Positions 48,444 through 61,776 of a stretch of 64,000 nt of DNA are shown here, in pieces; position 1 is the first letter of the stretch; every line of letters starts with the position of its first letter. The notes under the pieces are model-generated. The model was given only the letters and a program-made list of their open reading frames with translations, ran no database searches and had not been told where the DNA came from. The translations under genes were made by a program, and so were the position numbers. This DNA is from Vandiemenella viatica (lineage: Eukaryota > Arthropoda > Insecta > Orthoptera > Morabidae), in NCBI GenBank assembly GCA_031002005.1, contig JARYHS010009186.1:182368437-182432436 (forward strand). Reading direction: 5' to 3'.

Positions 48444-49612
48444 TGTCTGAAAACCTTCCTTTCCGTTCAGTTTTGTAACGTAGCCATAGAAATTTCCAGG
48501 TGCATCATTCACTAGACCCTCTGAACCATACTTCATAAACCCATCTTAGCTTCTCTCTTCGCGTAGGCTGGAGGTTCGCTTCAGACTATAACGAAATCGT
48601 GCAATGCGACTGTGACGCGGATAAATTGGAGTATTTTTTTATCATCGTTTTAAATTCTTCGCCTGGGGTATCCGTGCTAAATGGTCTTTGCTCGTAGTGG
48701 GTGTTTGTTTCCCTTAATCTCATCCCTAGGCACGCGCAGGTTTATTCCTTTCCCGATAAAGGACTTTATTCTCTCCCACTGTTCTTCTACGTGCGTTTCC
48801 CGCTTCTCTCTTCAGTTTAACGCTCGGTATCTCTGTTCACAAATAGTCTTTAATTTCTTCAGGTATTTTCTCACACAGCGAAGATTCTAAGCACAAATAA
48901 TTGAAATCATTAACTCTGAACGTGAAAATAATGAGTCTCGCTGTTTATATATGTAAAAAAAGTGGAACTTAGTTTTTGACTATTATAAAAATATTTGGTA
49001 AGAGTTCCATGATAACTGTAAAATATTCTGGAAAATTTTTTGTTTTGATTCTATTATGCTATATGACATTAAATCATTCATTGCTAAAATTGTTTTCAAT
49101 TTTATCGTCACGTATGAATGATAGCTTCTGTTTCATGTTGATAATGTTAGCAATGAATATAAAATCAAAGTAGAAATTTGTGTGTTATTTTTATTGACAG
49201 ACGAATCAATGAGCCTTTTAAAGAATTATTATCAGAATTTTGTGAAATTTCGATTATCTACGGTGCACTACTACGATGTTTAATTCGAAATTTCACTAAG
49301 CGATTACGGTGCATCAAAAGACCTGGTGCAATGCATTGCCCCGTAATCCTCATACGTGGTACAACTTAACTAATGAATGGTTTAAATAATTTAATGTGAG
49401 TGGAAACCATAATATTTGTGCATGGTAAATTGAATTTCCTAGCGTTGAAATACCTCAGACTTCATATTAGAATTTAATAATAACTAAGATAATGAAGTAC
49501 AAATGTTTGATATAAAATAGTAGTCTATTGTTTAGATCAATAGTTAAGTGTATGATAAATAACATCGACGTACACTAATAATGTTTCCAGATTTTTGACT
49601 GAACATTTGCCA
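48444..49612. other. No supported gene
   Basis: AT-rich apart from about 48560-48850. Minus-strand frames near 48450-48850 could be an upstream piece of the LINE at 46800-47573, separated by repeat F, but the similarity is too weak to claim. Confidence 0.45.
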
Positions 49613-49828
49613 CCGAGAGTGATGGGTGAGCGGTAAAGCTGTAGCCTCACATTCGGGAGGACGTAGGTTCGAAACACCGTCCGGGCATCCAGAAGTGGGT
49701 TTCCGTCGTATCCCCAAATCGCTCCAGGGGAACGCCTTCAAAAGGCCAGAGCCGAATTCCTTTCGGTTCCCTGCTCCCGGCCCTTTCTCACCTCTAATGA
49801 CTCGACGTCGACGAATCGAAAAGCCAGA
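49613..49828 (+). mobile_element. SINE-A copy 6, near full-length
   Basis: Plus-strand order: CCGAGAGTGATGGGTGAGCG head, ATTCGGGAGGACGTAGGTTC into a box B with one change, GTCCGGGCATCCAGA, CTTCAAAAGGCCAGAGCCGA, CTCTAATGACTCGACGTCGA tail. No clear target duplication. Confidence 0.85.
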
Positions 49829-51183
49829 AACTAAGAAAAAAAGAACATTCGCTTACTTACATAAAAAAAAATTGATTTCAATTACCGGTACTAAACATTG
49901 TTGTCAAAACATTATATAAATTATGAAAAACAGAGATGTAGAAGTTACTCTACTTAAATTCAGATTACACGCCGTAATTGTTAGATCTTTTCTAAAAAAA
50001 TGTTTTTGATTTTGCTATATAGGAATTTATGGATATTCAACTCAATATTATAGATGATGATTATATTTAATCAATGTTCGGGTTTCAAACATTGAACGGA
50101 TATAAATTTACGTCGGACTATGTTATGAAACCTAGGGTGATCAGAAAACTGAGTAGAAAATAATTCACAAGGGCTATATATCTTATCAGGAACCAAATTA
50201 CAAACGGCCCTATGTCAGATTGTATTAGCACCTGCTGTCGTGTTTGAGGGTTCCAGGTTCAACCCGTGGTATGAGTGTACTTCTTACAGAAATATATCGC
50301 GACATCCAACCAGTGCAAATTTTTTTGGTTCATATGACGTATAACGTCCTGAGTGTATATTTGACTTCTATTTATCAGTAAAGAAGTTAACTAATTCTTA
50401 TAATATGAATTATATTAAGACGAAACAACATATCAACGTTAGTCTTTCACATTTATTCTTTATATCATAAAAACGAAAGGTATTTACATTTGTATTAATC
50501 TCTGTCCATATTAAATTAATTTAATCTCGATGGAGAGTTCCGTTTGCAATTTTCATAAACACACTTTTCCTTTTTCTTGTACCCACATTCTTACTTAACT
50601 TATCGCTCTTGTTTCACATAAACGCTAACAGTCTTTTTAAAAGAATAAAACACATATTTTAATAGTTTTCAGAATCAATTCAGTGGTATTTCTGCTCCAT
50701 TTTATTTTAAATTCACTTGCAAAAGTTTTTTGTTTTATATTTGATATCATTCTCTGCCCCACCTCCATCTGGACCAGAGATGCTTACACTCTTTTCACTT
50801 TCCGTGATACCGAACATAAGAACCTTAAACAATACTTAGTTCCGACATAATTACTTGTCAGTGACCAGCTAGCTTACAATAAGAACAAAAAGGAAAGAGC
50901 AAGAAATTTTCGATTTAAATCAACTTACTATTCACTGTAAAATAACAGCTTAATACTTACTGCAAAATTACAAATTAACGTAACAACAGTAATATTTGGA
51001 GGCATTTCCGCCTGTTCAGAAATTTCGATTCCAAATTAAATCACAGGTTCCGGAGAAAAAGAATTTATGATCTTATCTATGTCCTTATAAGGATGATCCT
51101 ATAAACCTTCGAGTTGTGGACTAAGTTAACCAAGATTCACAACAAAATTTATTGTTAGGGTGGTAGCATATCTGTGGTGGATT
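49829..51183. other. AT-rich sequence, nothing recognised
   Basis: No gene supported. A short box-B-like string near 50247-50260 has no matching box A at the right distance. Confidence 0.5.
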
Positions 51184-51367
51184 TTTGTTTTTTTTGCTCG
51201 TCGATATCATGGTCATTAGAGGCGGGAAAGGATACGTGTCGAGGAACGGGAATAAATTTGACCATGGCCTTTAATTGAAGCATCCCTGTGGATGCCCAGA
51301 CGGGGATTCGAAACCGTGTCCTATCGAATGCGAGGCCAGAATAATACCGCTCACCCACCATGCTCGG
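51184..51367 (-). mobile_element. SINE-A copy 7, internally deleted
   Basis: On the plus strand it has the T-rich left edge, CTCGTCGATATCATGGTCAT, AGAGGCGGGAAAGGAT, GACCATGGCCTT and GAAGCATCCC. It then jumps directly to TGGATGCCCAGACGGGGATT, missing the roughly 45 bp present in copies 1 and 5. The head ends CACCCACCATGCTCGG. Confidence 0.8.
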
Positions 51368-53749
51368 TTTCTAAAATGGAAAAGTTGCATTGTGTTTGGA
51401 AGTGGGATTCTCTTCGACTGCTATCAGATTAATAAAATTGTAAAATAAGCCATTAAAAGTATAAATTCTGAACCTATCTGTGTTAGAAAATTTGAAAAAG
51501 CATTGGAGTTAAATAGTTGAGTGATGAATCTTGCCATTCAGGTGCAGGTTCAAGTTTTTTCCATTCAAAGTGCACATAAGACTGCTGGGGTAAACGTTTA
51601 GAGCGAATAATACGTTGAAACAGTATGGAATGTGATAAAAATTCCAACAAACGAAAGTACACCTATTCTAAAAATAAAATAATAATAATAAAACTCGTAT
51701 GATAAAAAACTTCCAGGAGAAAAGGAAACCTTTGTTGAATAAATATGCCGCACGATAATCAACGTCCAACCTTTCTGGCTTTGCATTTTAAATGAAACCG
51801 CGAGGAACGGTATAAAACGCGAAATAATGTTTTACGATTGTTCGTTACATTAATACAAAATGTTACTCTTAAATTTAAATATAGCGGACAATGCCAAAAG
51901 GAAGTACTTGTACCTTTCATATTTAATTTCACACAGAGCAGGCATTTCTAAGAATTTATGCAGAAACGTAGTCTTTGAAGTGACTTTTTGGGACCAATAT
52001 AAAAAATCGCAGTCTTATATATAGAATACCATTTCAACAATCGCAGTCTGGCCGCTTAGGGAAACAAAACATAAAAGCAGTATATTACAACCTGGTTGAT
52101 CAAATGCGTGATTGCGGACAATATCTGCAGAACATAAGCTTTGAATTGCAGTTACGAAATAATTTAGTTCCTGTAGAGCTGATACTAAGTTACAGGTTTG
52201 CTCTTACAATAATCACTACATGGTACTGACAACCAGATATATTTTCAGACAGATATTCTCTGAGTTTATCTTTACCAAGACGAAATCTTGCAGGCATAGT
52301 GTGTAGAGCCACATTACCGTACCTCGTATCATCTTAATGACTGTTCATGGCTGTTTCGTCATATCAAAGAAAGTATTGAACATATCGTTGAGTAAAAAAT
52401 TGTTACACGAGTGAAACCTATTTTGGTGACTTGAAGCTACCTACCCAATGAATCATTTGGCACAAGAAACAGCGATCAGTTACTTTCATCAAAACTGTCT
52501 GAAAATTTTCTTGAATCAACGTCGTAAAGAAAACACTCTTGTGCAGCACTGAAAATCATAAAATAATGTTTGTAAGGTTTGCGAAAAATTTCGATTCTCT
52601 CCTTCTCGGAATGAATTGTGATTTAACCAGCACACAATACTGTTAGATAACAGCTCAGTGAGAAAATTTTAAATTTTCTTCAGTGCCATGTCCAGCTTTA
52701 GGATACAATAAACAGTTGAAATTTCAAGCCAATAATTGTAATACCACTTTTGTCTCGCTAAAAATAGGCGATTAATAAACTGAAGCAAACTTCAGTGAGT
52801 TTTGGAAATTCATATTTCAGAATTTGAGTGCAGTTGTAGCGGTTACTAAAGATTCCGTGCCGCTACACAGTCAACGAACAATAAAATTATTCAATTAGGA
52901 ATTAAGGATCAACGAAGAAGTAATACGACAAAATTAAAGTGTGGATCGATGTGTGTGTTAGAAACATTTAAAAAAATTAGATAGCGTCTTGACATTAAAT
53001 GATTACTTTTGATTTATAAAAGTAAGGTACGATGATAAATTACCGCAAAAATAATTCGGTCGAGAAATGAGACTGCTAAAATGTAGGTAATGTGGCCATA
53101 TAAGGTTAATTAGGTGATTTCGCTCAAAAAAGTTAGTAAGAAAGTCAATAAGCTAAGAGCAGCATAGCTATGTCTGTAAAATGTACTAAATATAAACTTA
53201 AATGGACAATTTCTTGACGAGTATTGATTGAGCTGAATCCAAAAAAGCAAGGGGCACGAAATTATATAAAAATGGCTTTCAAAAAAAGGGAAAAGAGGAG
53301 CCTAGGGGGTGATGACTAAAGAAGAATACAAGAGTGCTAACATACCCTATTGGGTAAGCATTTAATGAAGCCTCTAGCATCAGTGATTTCGGGAAATCAA
53401 TAGTAAACGTATACGAAATAATCTGCTTATAAATAATGAATTTGTGTAGTGACTTAAAAAGTATTTTTTTGGGGAAAAAACCGTTAAAATAAAAATGAAA
53501 TCGGTAAATTTGGTTAGCTACTTCTTAATTGCTTAGCACTGTCGATATAGAAACTAATCAAATCATGAAAATTCAAAGCAAAACCTTCCATCCGCGAAGC
53601 CCAAATACCAATACCCTATCCTTTTACTTAAAAGACTGTACGTCTATCTGTGACGTTTCTCTTTTTCATCAAGTGAAGCGAGACATCAGCTCCCATGATT
53701 CAGACCCATCTGTTCACTGGGCTGTCCAAACGGCAGACGCGTCGTCATA
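51368..53749. other. AT-rich sequence, no supported gene
   Basis: No repeat or gene could be supported in this interval. Confidence 0.5.
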
Positions 53750-54000
53750 TCTCTCGTCCGCTACATGAGCAGCCGTAACGTCAGTCACTCAAGGCAGCGC
53801 AGCGGCGCCCACCATTTGAAGCGACGCCGGCTCGATCTCGGCGACGGTGCTGCCACTGGCGGCGGCTGGCTGGCGCGCGGACGGCTGCTCAGGTCGGCCC
53901 ATCCGGCAGGCACAGTGCTGCTCGTGACGTCATCCCGGCCGGTGGTGGTGAGTAGCCTGCCTGCCGCAACCCGCGCCACACGCGATTAATACGACAGCCA
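53750..54000. promoter_or_regulatory. CpG-rich island with a CRE palindrome and a splice-donor-like site
   Basis: An abrupt GC- and CpG-rich block in AT-rich sequence. It contains a perfect TGACGTCA (53925-53932), the consensus CREB/ATF site, and a GTGAGT donor-like string at 53948-53953. Both strands are open (53765-53989 plus, 53785-53979 minus), which is common in GC-rich sequence, and neither product has a known domain. It could be the promoter or first exon of a host gene, or an enhancer. No other copy lies in this window. Confidence 0.4.
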
Positions 54001-55914
54001 GAGACTGACCGCCTCAAAGAACGCGGCCTCTGGCCAAACTCCAGATCACCTACAAAGTATCAATACATTAAAAGTATTCACTCATGAAACAGTATCTGAA
54101 TATTATTTAGAAATTATTTGGTAATTAATAGGTTATTTCTGTCCGCGTACCAATATTTTCGTTTACACAATTTGGCTTGGCCTCAATACATTACAGCACA
54201 TTTAACAAAATACGCTGCAAACAACTCTGTTAAAAGTGCTTATACAGATGTCAAAACAAATGATAAAACATTGATATTGTCGGTTGGAGATTTACAAAGG
54301 ATTCAGTTTTGACAAATTATTCGAATAGTCGGAATTTTCGAAAACATGTTGTACTTTGTTTCTCTGAATGTATTTCATCACTTGTTTCATCCTTCTATTG
54401 TATCCCTGTGCTGCCGGAAACAAACGATAAGGTATAATGCGTGGCGATGTGTTCTTTGACCTCATGTTATAAGAATCGCCGTTTGGGGCATGCGTGGTTT
54501 TAATCAACTTTTTTCCCCGTGAGACAGTTGGCTGTTATTAATTTTACAAAATACATACGATTATTAAATAATTTCAGTCAACTGAATTTTTATTAGTTAA
54601 AAAGCTCATCCGAATTAGAGCACTGAATTTTTGAAGATTATAGTATCACCTTCCATTAAACAATCTTCTTTGACGTTCAAGAATGTATTCTATTTTATTT
54701 ATATTTTTTCTATACTTTCTGCGTAAATTATTTGTTTGCCATTTGACTACCCCCTAGTGGTTGTATATAAATACAAACATTTCGACTATTAAATAAAATT
54801 ATTTTTAAGATTTAATAATACATATTAGTGGATTATACACATTCCATTTACGCTCATGGAATAATAGGAAATTAGCATGATTTGCAGTAAAGATATTTCC
54901 GTACAATAATAGTTCAGTATTGCGGCGATTAAACTTTCATGTTAAGAATTCAATGAAAACTCAGGATTAACTAATCTCTCTCAGTAACAGCTAAAAGATG
55001 CTGTAAAGAACCCGTAATTCATTTATTAAATACTTACTTGGGCAGGTTAATATTATTGACTCATTAACTAATTAGTACATATTTAGCATTTATTACCTAT
55101 TTAAGAAATTAATTTAAAAAATAATTTATTACTAAATTAATTCACAATTAAATATATAAGTATTTTCCTTCAATAATTTGATTTATTGAATATACTACAG
55201 GAATAAGGATTACTGTTTCATATAGAACTCTTACGATTGCTGTTATAAAGGTTTAAAAAATAATAAATTTTCGCTACTTTCCTTCGTTTTAAACGTTCCT
55301 GAAACTATACGGTTTATTTAATATTCGTTAGTTTTTTTTAAAAAATATTTCAATATCAGTCTTATGCATTCAAACTGTACGTAATAATTTAAAACGCTGT
55401 TAATTAATTGTGGACTCAAAGCAGCGATTTGCAGTGCCTGACTCTGCTTCCATAGCACCTCTCTGTAATACAAAGGATCAGATGTTTAAATGCAAGTGTT
55501 TATTTTTTTTATTTTTGTGCTAAAATCGAATGCTGCAATGGACAAATGCTAAGAAAACCTTACGTGGTTTAATATTTCATAGTGATTCACTCACCTGAAG
55601 ATCATATTATATTAAGATTATATAACATAATTAATATCATATATCTCAAGACAATGAACTACTGTGAAAATGTTGGGAGCTATTTGTTAGCACCGAGCTC
55701 TATGAAGACAATTCTAGTCCTTTGGTTTTGTACATTTTATTCTGAGACTAATCCCAACAAGTTTCCTTTGATCAAATGTTAGTGTTTTCATTTAATAGCG
55801 ACGAATATTTTGTTCTTCTTTTACCGCCCGATAATTACTTTTTGCTTTGAACTGGTGAAATTCGTTAAACGCTGGCGATAAAGAATCTCCAATTATGTTT
55901 TCAAAACAGTCAGT
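54001..55914. other. AT-rich sequence, nothing recognised
   Basis: Very AT-rich; no supported gene or repeat. Confidence 0.5.
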
Positions 55915-56695
55915 TATTTTAAGGGAAGGCAGATGGATTCATATATTATTTTGGCATGGTGCGCGGAGTGGCAACTTACTCTAAATTGTAAAAAGTGCAA
56001 TAAAATGAGCATAACTAACAAAAAGAATCTAATTGTTCAGAAATACGAGTTAAACAATTCAGTTATTGATATGGTTGATTCTATGAAATATTTTGGAGTA
56101 ACAGAACAAAGGAACATGAAATGGGACATACACATTAATTCGTTAGTGGGTAGAGCTAATTGTAGGCTGCAATTCATAGGTTGAATCTTGAAAAATTGTA
56201 ATGAACAAACAAAGGAGATAGCGTACAAATCTTTTGCGCGTCCACATTTGGACTATTATTGTGCCATTTGGGATCTGTTTCGTATGGGGTTAATCGAAAG
56301 TATAGAGAAAGTACAGAGAAGAGCTGCTCGATTCGTGACCGCTTGCTATAGTCCTTATGAAAGCGTCACAGAACTGATTAGCAGACTAGGCTGGGAGTCT
56401 CTGGTAGATAGGCGACGACGTTTCGTTTAAACTTATTGGTTAACATGTATACTCCCACTTTCACTTACGAGTGTAGTGAAATACTTCGTCCACCAACCTA
56501 TTTGAGCCGGAATGACAGTAAAGATAAGATTAGAGAAATAAGGTGCCGCAATGATTCTTATATGAATTTTATTTCCCTCGTACCGTTAGGGATTGGAATG
56601 CACAACAAAGAGATTTAGCTTTTGTGCTGAGCACCCTCTGCCACCCACAATTTTGTGAATTACAGTGTATATATATGTAGATCTAGATGTAGAAT
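55915..56695 (+). pseudogene. 5'-truncated LINE, 3' end of the reverse transcriptase
   Basis: The C-terminal part of a Jockey/CR1-like LINE ORF2. LAWCAEWQLTLNCKKCNKM opens the piece just after the lost catalytic box. Then come MKYFGV and MKWDIHINSLVGRANCRL, and AYKSFARPHLDYYCAIWD and EKVQRRAARFVTACYSPYES, which are typical thumb and C-terminal motifs of these elements. TGA at 56182-56184 interrupts the frame, which then continues in phase to 56430; a frameshift at about 56430 leads to the last piece (56436-56618). The element ends near 56695 in a short TGTAGATCTAGATGTAGA tail, like the simple-repeat tails of CR1-type LINEs. It may be a relative of the LINE that mobilised the SINEs, but no shared 3' end was found. 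Confidence 0.85.
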
Positions 56696-59600
56696 TGTGG
56701 AAAGTCCCTTTACAATAATTGATTATGGCAAGTTGTAGCAGGAAAGTTAAATGACAACTACACTAGAATCAGTCTCCTGCAATACGAAGGTTCCCTCGAA
56801 TTATAACAACTCATCGACCTCAATGAGAATGGTGAACAGCTTACATCAACGGAGGAATTGTAGCAACTTTCAAATACAATTTTCAGTTTGATATTAATGG
56901 GTAAAATTAGGGAAATTACCTAATCATTAATAAGATGCGACTGTCAACCGGAGTATCGCCACTTTCAAAAACAATGGAAGGGGAATTTCTGAATGCAAGG
57001 TGGAATGCTGGATCAAACCAAAGATTTTACAACACGAATAGTGTTCAGCCATTTGTTTTACAGTTTACAGTTTACTCAAACTGGTACTGCATTGCAATGG
57101 GATGTTTTTCGTATAAATATTACAGTATACTGCTTATCTTTACCACATTTCATGAAAAATGATTGATCTTATAGGATAAAGAAACACATTTTCAATTTAC
57201 TGAGGTGATTGCTTAAGCATGATACAGAAACAAAAACAGAAGTACTGAGTTAACAGTGATCATGTTGGTTGTTTGCACTGCCTTTGCTATCCGGAATATG
57301 TATTTCTTTAAAGCACAATAATTTTGAGTTTTAACTATTTATTGTTCTATATCCAGTACAATCTAAACTCCTAGTTTTTTTATCTATTGGTTTACTTACG
57401 CCGTTGTTATTTACAAATGTTTTCCTTTTTTTTTTTTTTTTTTTTTACTTCCACAAAATGTCTCAATTGAACGTGAGTGACGATATTTTGTTTACGTGGA
57501 TACGTCTTAAATTATATTCCGAATACAAATAAATAATTTCAGAAATTTGAGTTGAATGCTGTTTGCCCAGGCTGAAACAACTGGTTTTGCAAAAACATAA
57601 GAGCAAAATTAAGAAGTGAAGCTACGTCTGGAAGGTAGAGTTTATAAGCGATAGCTAAATGCGCTCCGTATTTGTCGCAGGAAATAGATGCTCTCAAAGT
57701 TGCGCGATTGTTGTTTTGGGAAAGAGCAAAACCCTCCTTTACGTTACAAGTATAGACATATGATAAATACTTTATGTTAAAAAGAGTGTGGCATACAATA
57801 TAAGATCTGTTACAATTTGGTACCATCACAATCTGGAAAGGTATATGGCATGGAAGTGGCGGAAAAAGGATAGAAACCATCTAGAAATCGATATAACACG
57901 CCTAGAAAAGGATAGCAATTTCGGTTCTGCAAGTAGCGAAATAAGGCTGTAACGGGTAACGATGGAAGACCATGAGTGTGGCCCCAATAACCAGATTTAG
58001 CCAACCTCTACACCTGATAACGTTTCGGATACATATATTGTAGGGATGGAACTGAATTCGATGTCGTGGATGTGCATTAGAAAGGCATTGTTAATTATAA
58101 TTATATTTAACATTACTAGACACTGCGTGTCGGCCAACAGACAACATGTAGAATCTTTCGTTTTAAATGAATCTGGACACCTCTGAGATCTGTGTGACCG
58201 AATGTGGTTTGGACTCGACTTTAAGACTACTCGGAATGAAAATGACATTACACGCTGACCTAGTTTTTCCCATAACGAACGATGGAATTAGTCACTGGAT
58301 CGTAGAGAGATACTGATAATATCAGGTGAAATTTATACAGTTAACCTTCAGTGAGAAAACTCCTTAAGAAGATATGTCCATCATACTCAGCGGCAACATG
58401 AACGTCAGTATCTCGAACATAGTATTAGTGTTTGAGTACGTGAATCTGATATCGTTAAAATCGTCCGAAGATTCTTGGCTAACCTGGATCCATGCAATTT
58501 TTCATAGTAGTGGTTAAAAGCTGTGACAGTACTTGCACCTGGGGTTAATTTATGCAAATTAGCTTTTATATTTGAAATGCTAAACATTCTGTAAAATGAT
58601 ATCATATCAATCAGGGATTTGATTTACGGACAGTATTTCTACAAAAAGAAATGTATGTTAATCTTAGGGGTTTATTTTACAATCTTGAGAATAGCAAAAG
58701 TGACCTGTTCGTTGAAGAAATATAAAATTAAATCTTGGAAAAGCAAACATTTAGAGCAAAAACTGAATAAGTTAGAGAATGAGACAGTCTAACTGATGTG
58801 GGTCAAAATAATATTTCTACAAGGCGAGGAAATTTCCTGTGATGTGGACAATATTTTTGTGGAAGTTACCTATCATCATGGACCATGAGTGCCGATCTGT
58901 TGGCTGGAACAAGTGATCTCGTACCTCGTGCCATAGCAGCTGGTAGCGGCGTCGAATCAAACACTATCAGGTTAAACACCAGATTAACCCAGTTATACGT
59001 TGCATTGTAGCAGTGTCAACAGCAGAGCCTGACGTAAATACAGAATCTCCGTCAAACACGACAGAAACTTAAGAAAATATCTGCAAGTTGACCCCCAAGT
59101 AGATCTCCACACCAACAAAGTGAAATCAATCTCCATTGCTATAAATTTTATGACGGAAAAGCACATCTCAATTTGTTTGATATATAACTACGTATGTTAT
59201 TGGTTATCCCAATCACTTGCTGTCTCTAATACACAAAACTTTTTCATTGGATGACTGAACTCGCCAACGCTACTCTTGGCAGAAAACCGTCTCACCGTCA
59301 GAATTTCCACCGTGCTCTAAATTATAGCCTCAGGGTAGGACCACTCCACAGCGCTCCCTTTTAAATCGTGATTTATATTCTGTTTGTCTGTTTGCTTCCT
59401 TAAAAATCCTTCTGTCGTACTTCTCTCAGTTGTTTATAACCGACTGTCTTGGGTGTTGTGGTAGCTTAAGACGAGTGCGATGCTCTCTCGTCTACCTGGG
59501 CGTAAATCTTACTGTTTACTCATCCCACTTGTCATTGTTCACGCAACTCAGGCCTTTCCCGATAACTTCCGCCTCTCCCCTTGATTTATTGTTCAGATTT

Positions 59601-60135
59601 TACCATTCACGTGCCCGTTTTAACGCGAAATGCTAAAATAAATCTGTATAAGGTATGCCTATTTATAGCACCAAGCATGTGTCGAAATATTGAACAGGTC
59701 ATAACAATAGACTGGTTCTGCGCTCTACAGTATCGTACTTCTTGTCCGTAACATTGTCTCAGTACAATATCTGTGACTAAAATAAATATAAATTTATAAA
59801 TGGATGATTGTTAGCTGAATGATCAGATAAATAAATATTTACATAAACACCTGTGGTTGTAGTTTCGGCTGTTACCTATTTAATTTCGTTTTATCTGTGC
59901 TTTCCGCCAAGCAACACAATTTTTTATCATTGAGGATGGCCTATTCAAGGAATACTTACGTGTTTTATCATCTGTCTGCGGATGGAGTCATTGTGTTTAG
60001 GTTTTACTCTTTTTGTGACGATAGCTTTTAGGTAAAAGTGAAAATCATCTCACAGGTATCCAGGTTTACTATGGAAAGCAGCCGGATAATATAATCAGAA
60101 TGGTTGGTTCACCAATGCAGAAATTTTGCTCTTCC
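56696..60135. other. AT-rich sequence, no supported gene
   Basis: Contains a T run of about 21 bases at 57426-57446. Short frames at 57539-58248 (minus) and 59430-59636 (plus) have no recognisable domain. Confidence 0.5.
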
Positions 60136-60325
60136 TCGAGCGCGGTGGCTGAACAATAACGTTTGAATTCGAATCCCCATCCAGTCATCCAGATTTTGGT
60201 TTTCCATCGTTACTCGAAATTATTCCATTTGACTGCTGGATGATTTTTTCAAAAGGCCATGACCAAACTGTTTTCCGTTGCATATCTCCAAATCCCTAAT
60301 GACATCGACGTTGAAATTATGTAAA
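60136..60325 (+). mobile_element. SINE-A copy 8, deleted in the head
   Basis: Starts CGAGCGCGGTGGCTGAACAA and runs to a box-B-like GAATTCGAATCCCCAT with the usual sequence between boxes shortened. It then has TTTTGGTTTTCCATCG, TTCAAAAGGCCATGACC, CTAATGACATCGACGTTGAA. The internal promoter is probably dead. Confidence 0.75.
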
Positions 60326-60715
60326 ACATTCCTTACCTGAGGGTGGTCAGTAGTAAGCGTCACTATCGCAAGTGTCATTGTGAATACTCCTTTATTTTGC
60401 AAAATAGCAAGTGAAATATAAATACTATTTATTACTCAACATTCTGTTAGGTACCCAAGAGGAAATACTATTACGTACCTAGAGGCTGAACCCTTATTGT
60501 TAGGTACGTAAACTAACTTCTAATCAGTACTTAATACCTGTAACACATGTCTAACGGCAGGTTTACAAAAGTAAAATAAAAAACGGCACTCAGTGACTGT
60601 GATATCATTGTGCTCCACTAGGTAGTCAACATCCATCAGAGGAAGCTCTGTTGCCGTAACTCCTTTCCCCGCACCGGTGGTCTTGCCAAATCGTTGGCCC
60701 TTATGGATTTCTCCC

Positions 60716-60826
60716 GCTCGACTTTCTTGCGCAATCGGTAGATCTTACACCCGGGTTTCTAACGTTGTTTGCGTTAGTCCACCTGCGTTCCGCTGGATCT
60801 ACTTCCACTTTCTTACCTTTCACTGT
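60716..60826 (+). mobile_element. SINE-C copy 1
   Basis: Aligns with 61017-61135 in the same orientation: CTCGACTTTCTTGCGCAATC against a matching head, then CACCTGCGTTCCGCTGGATC, CTTCCACTTTCTTAC and TTCACT. The box-B equivalent is degraded. Confidence 0.6.
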
Positions 60827-61016
60827 GACATTTTTTATTTCAAAGTGTATTTTTTTAAATTTTGCTGTTATCGATACTGAAAAGTCTGCCTCAGTGAATT
60901 CTATGCGGAATGATATTGTTTTGCCCAATGTCACGTGACAGGCGAGCTAGGTTCTCTCTAAAGACATGCGGCGTAACAGATTCGAAACTGGGTCAACTTG
61001 GTGGCTCCGCATGGCT

Positions 61017-61135
61017 TCGACTTATTCACTCAGTTGGTAAAGACGATGTTCTCCCCATTTAAAAGTGTTTGGTTCGATCCTACCTGAGTTCCGCTTGTTC
61101 TGCTTCCACATTCCTGATGTCTTCACTTTCGGATT
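61017..61135 (+). mobile_element. SINE-C copy 2, tRNA-derived head
   Basis: Contains CACTCAGTTGGTAAAGACGA (box-A-like) and, at tRNA-like spacing, TTTGGTTCGATCC (box B). It is followed by TACCTGAGTTCCGCTTGTTC and CTTCCACATTCC, shared with copy 1 about 300 bp upstream. The head is better preserved than in copy 1. Confidence 0.65.
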
Positions 61136-61524
61136 TACTTCTATCGATCTACAAATAGTCTTGCATTTTCCGCAGTAGTATATTTCGTGCGAAAGTATTA
61201 TTACAGCTCAGGTTAAACTACAAAAAACGGGTTCTGTTTACTAAATGCACTCGGCGTGCACTTGTTCACCGTTAGGGGAGGGGGCGAATTTCACAGAAAT
61301 CTCACGTCAACATTTTATTTCAGATTGTCACCCTTCAAAGAACAGTAGATCTAAAAGAAAAAGTCTCCAAAATCACGAGGTCAGTCTCACGTTAAGAGGG
61401 AGGGGGGGGGATACTAGACACCACTAAAGCTCACCTAGGCGAGGGGGATGTCCAGATGTACGAAAAAACAACTTACGTAATTAATGAATATCTCCTTCCC
61501 TTACCTGACCAATAGCATCTTTTT

Positions 61525-61764
61525 TTTTTTAACTGCTTAACGTCTCTTAATAGCGAGGTTTTTAGAGACGGGAAAGGATTGGGGGGGGGGGCAAGGAATG
61601 GGAAGGAATTCGGCCATGGCCTTTTGAAGGAAGCATCCCGGCATTTGCCTGGAGTGATTTGGGAAACCATGGAAAACCCAAATCTGGATGCCCGGACGGG
61701 CATTAGAACCGCCGTCCTCCCGAATGCGAGGCCAGAACGCTAACCGTTACACCACCACTCTCGG
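61525..61764 (-). mobile_element. SINE-A copy 9, near full-length
   Basis: On the plus strand: a T-rich left edge, a short GCTTAACGTCTC tail, AGACGGGAAAGGATTGGGGG, GGAAGGAATTCGGCCATGGC, GAAGCATCCCGGCATTTGCC, GAGTGATTTGGGAAACCATG, then AAATCTGGATGCCCGGACGG, the box-B complement with changes, and CCACTCTCGG. A probable 10-bp duplication, GCATCTTTTT, flanks it (61515-61524 and 61767-61776), blurred by the T run. Confidence 0.85.
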
Positions 61765-61776
61765 CGGCATCTTTTT

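Noticed and set aside
50220..50290. Box-B-like motif as a further SINE
   Set aside because: No box A at the proper distance and no second copy.
53765..53989. Plus-strand frame opposite a minus-strand frame of similar length
   Set aside because: Both strands are open because of GC-rich composition; no domain on either.
48560..59630. Apparent similarity between 48560-48850 and 59290-59630
   Set aside because: Shared only CT-rich composition and short words; no collinear alignment.
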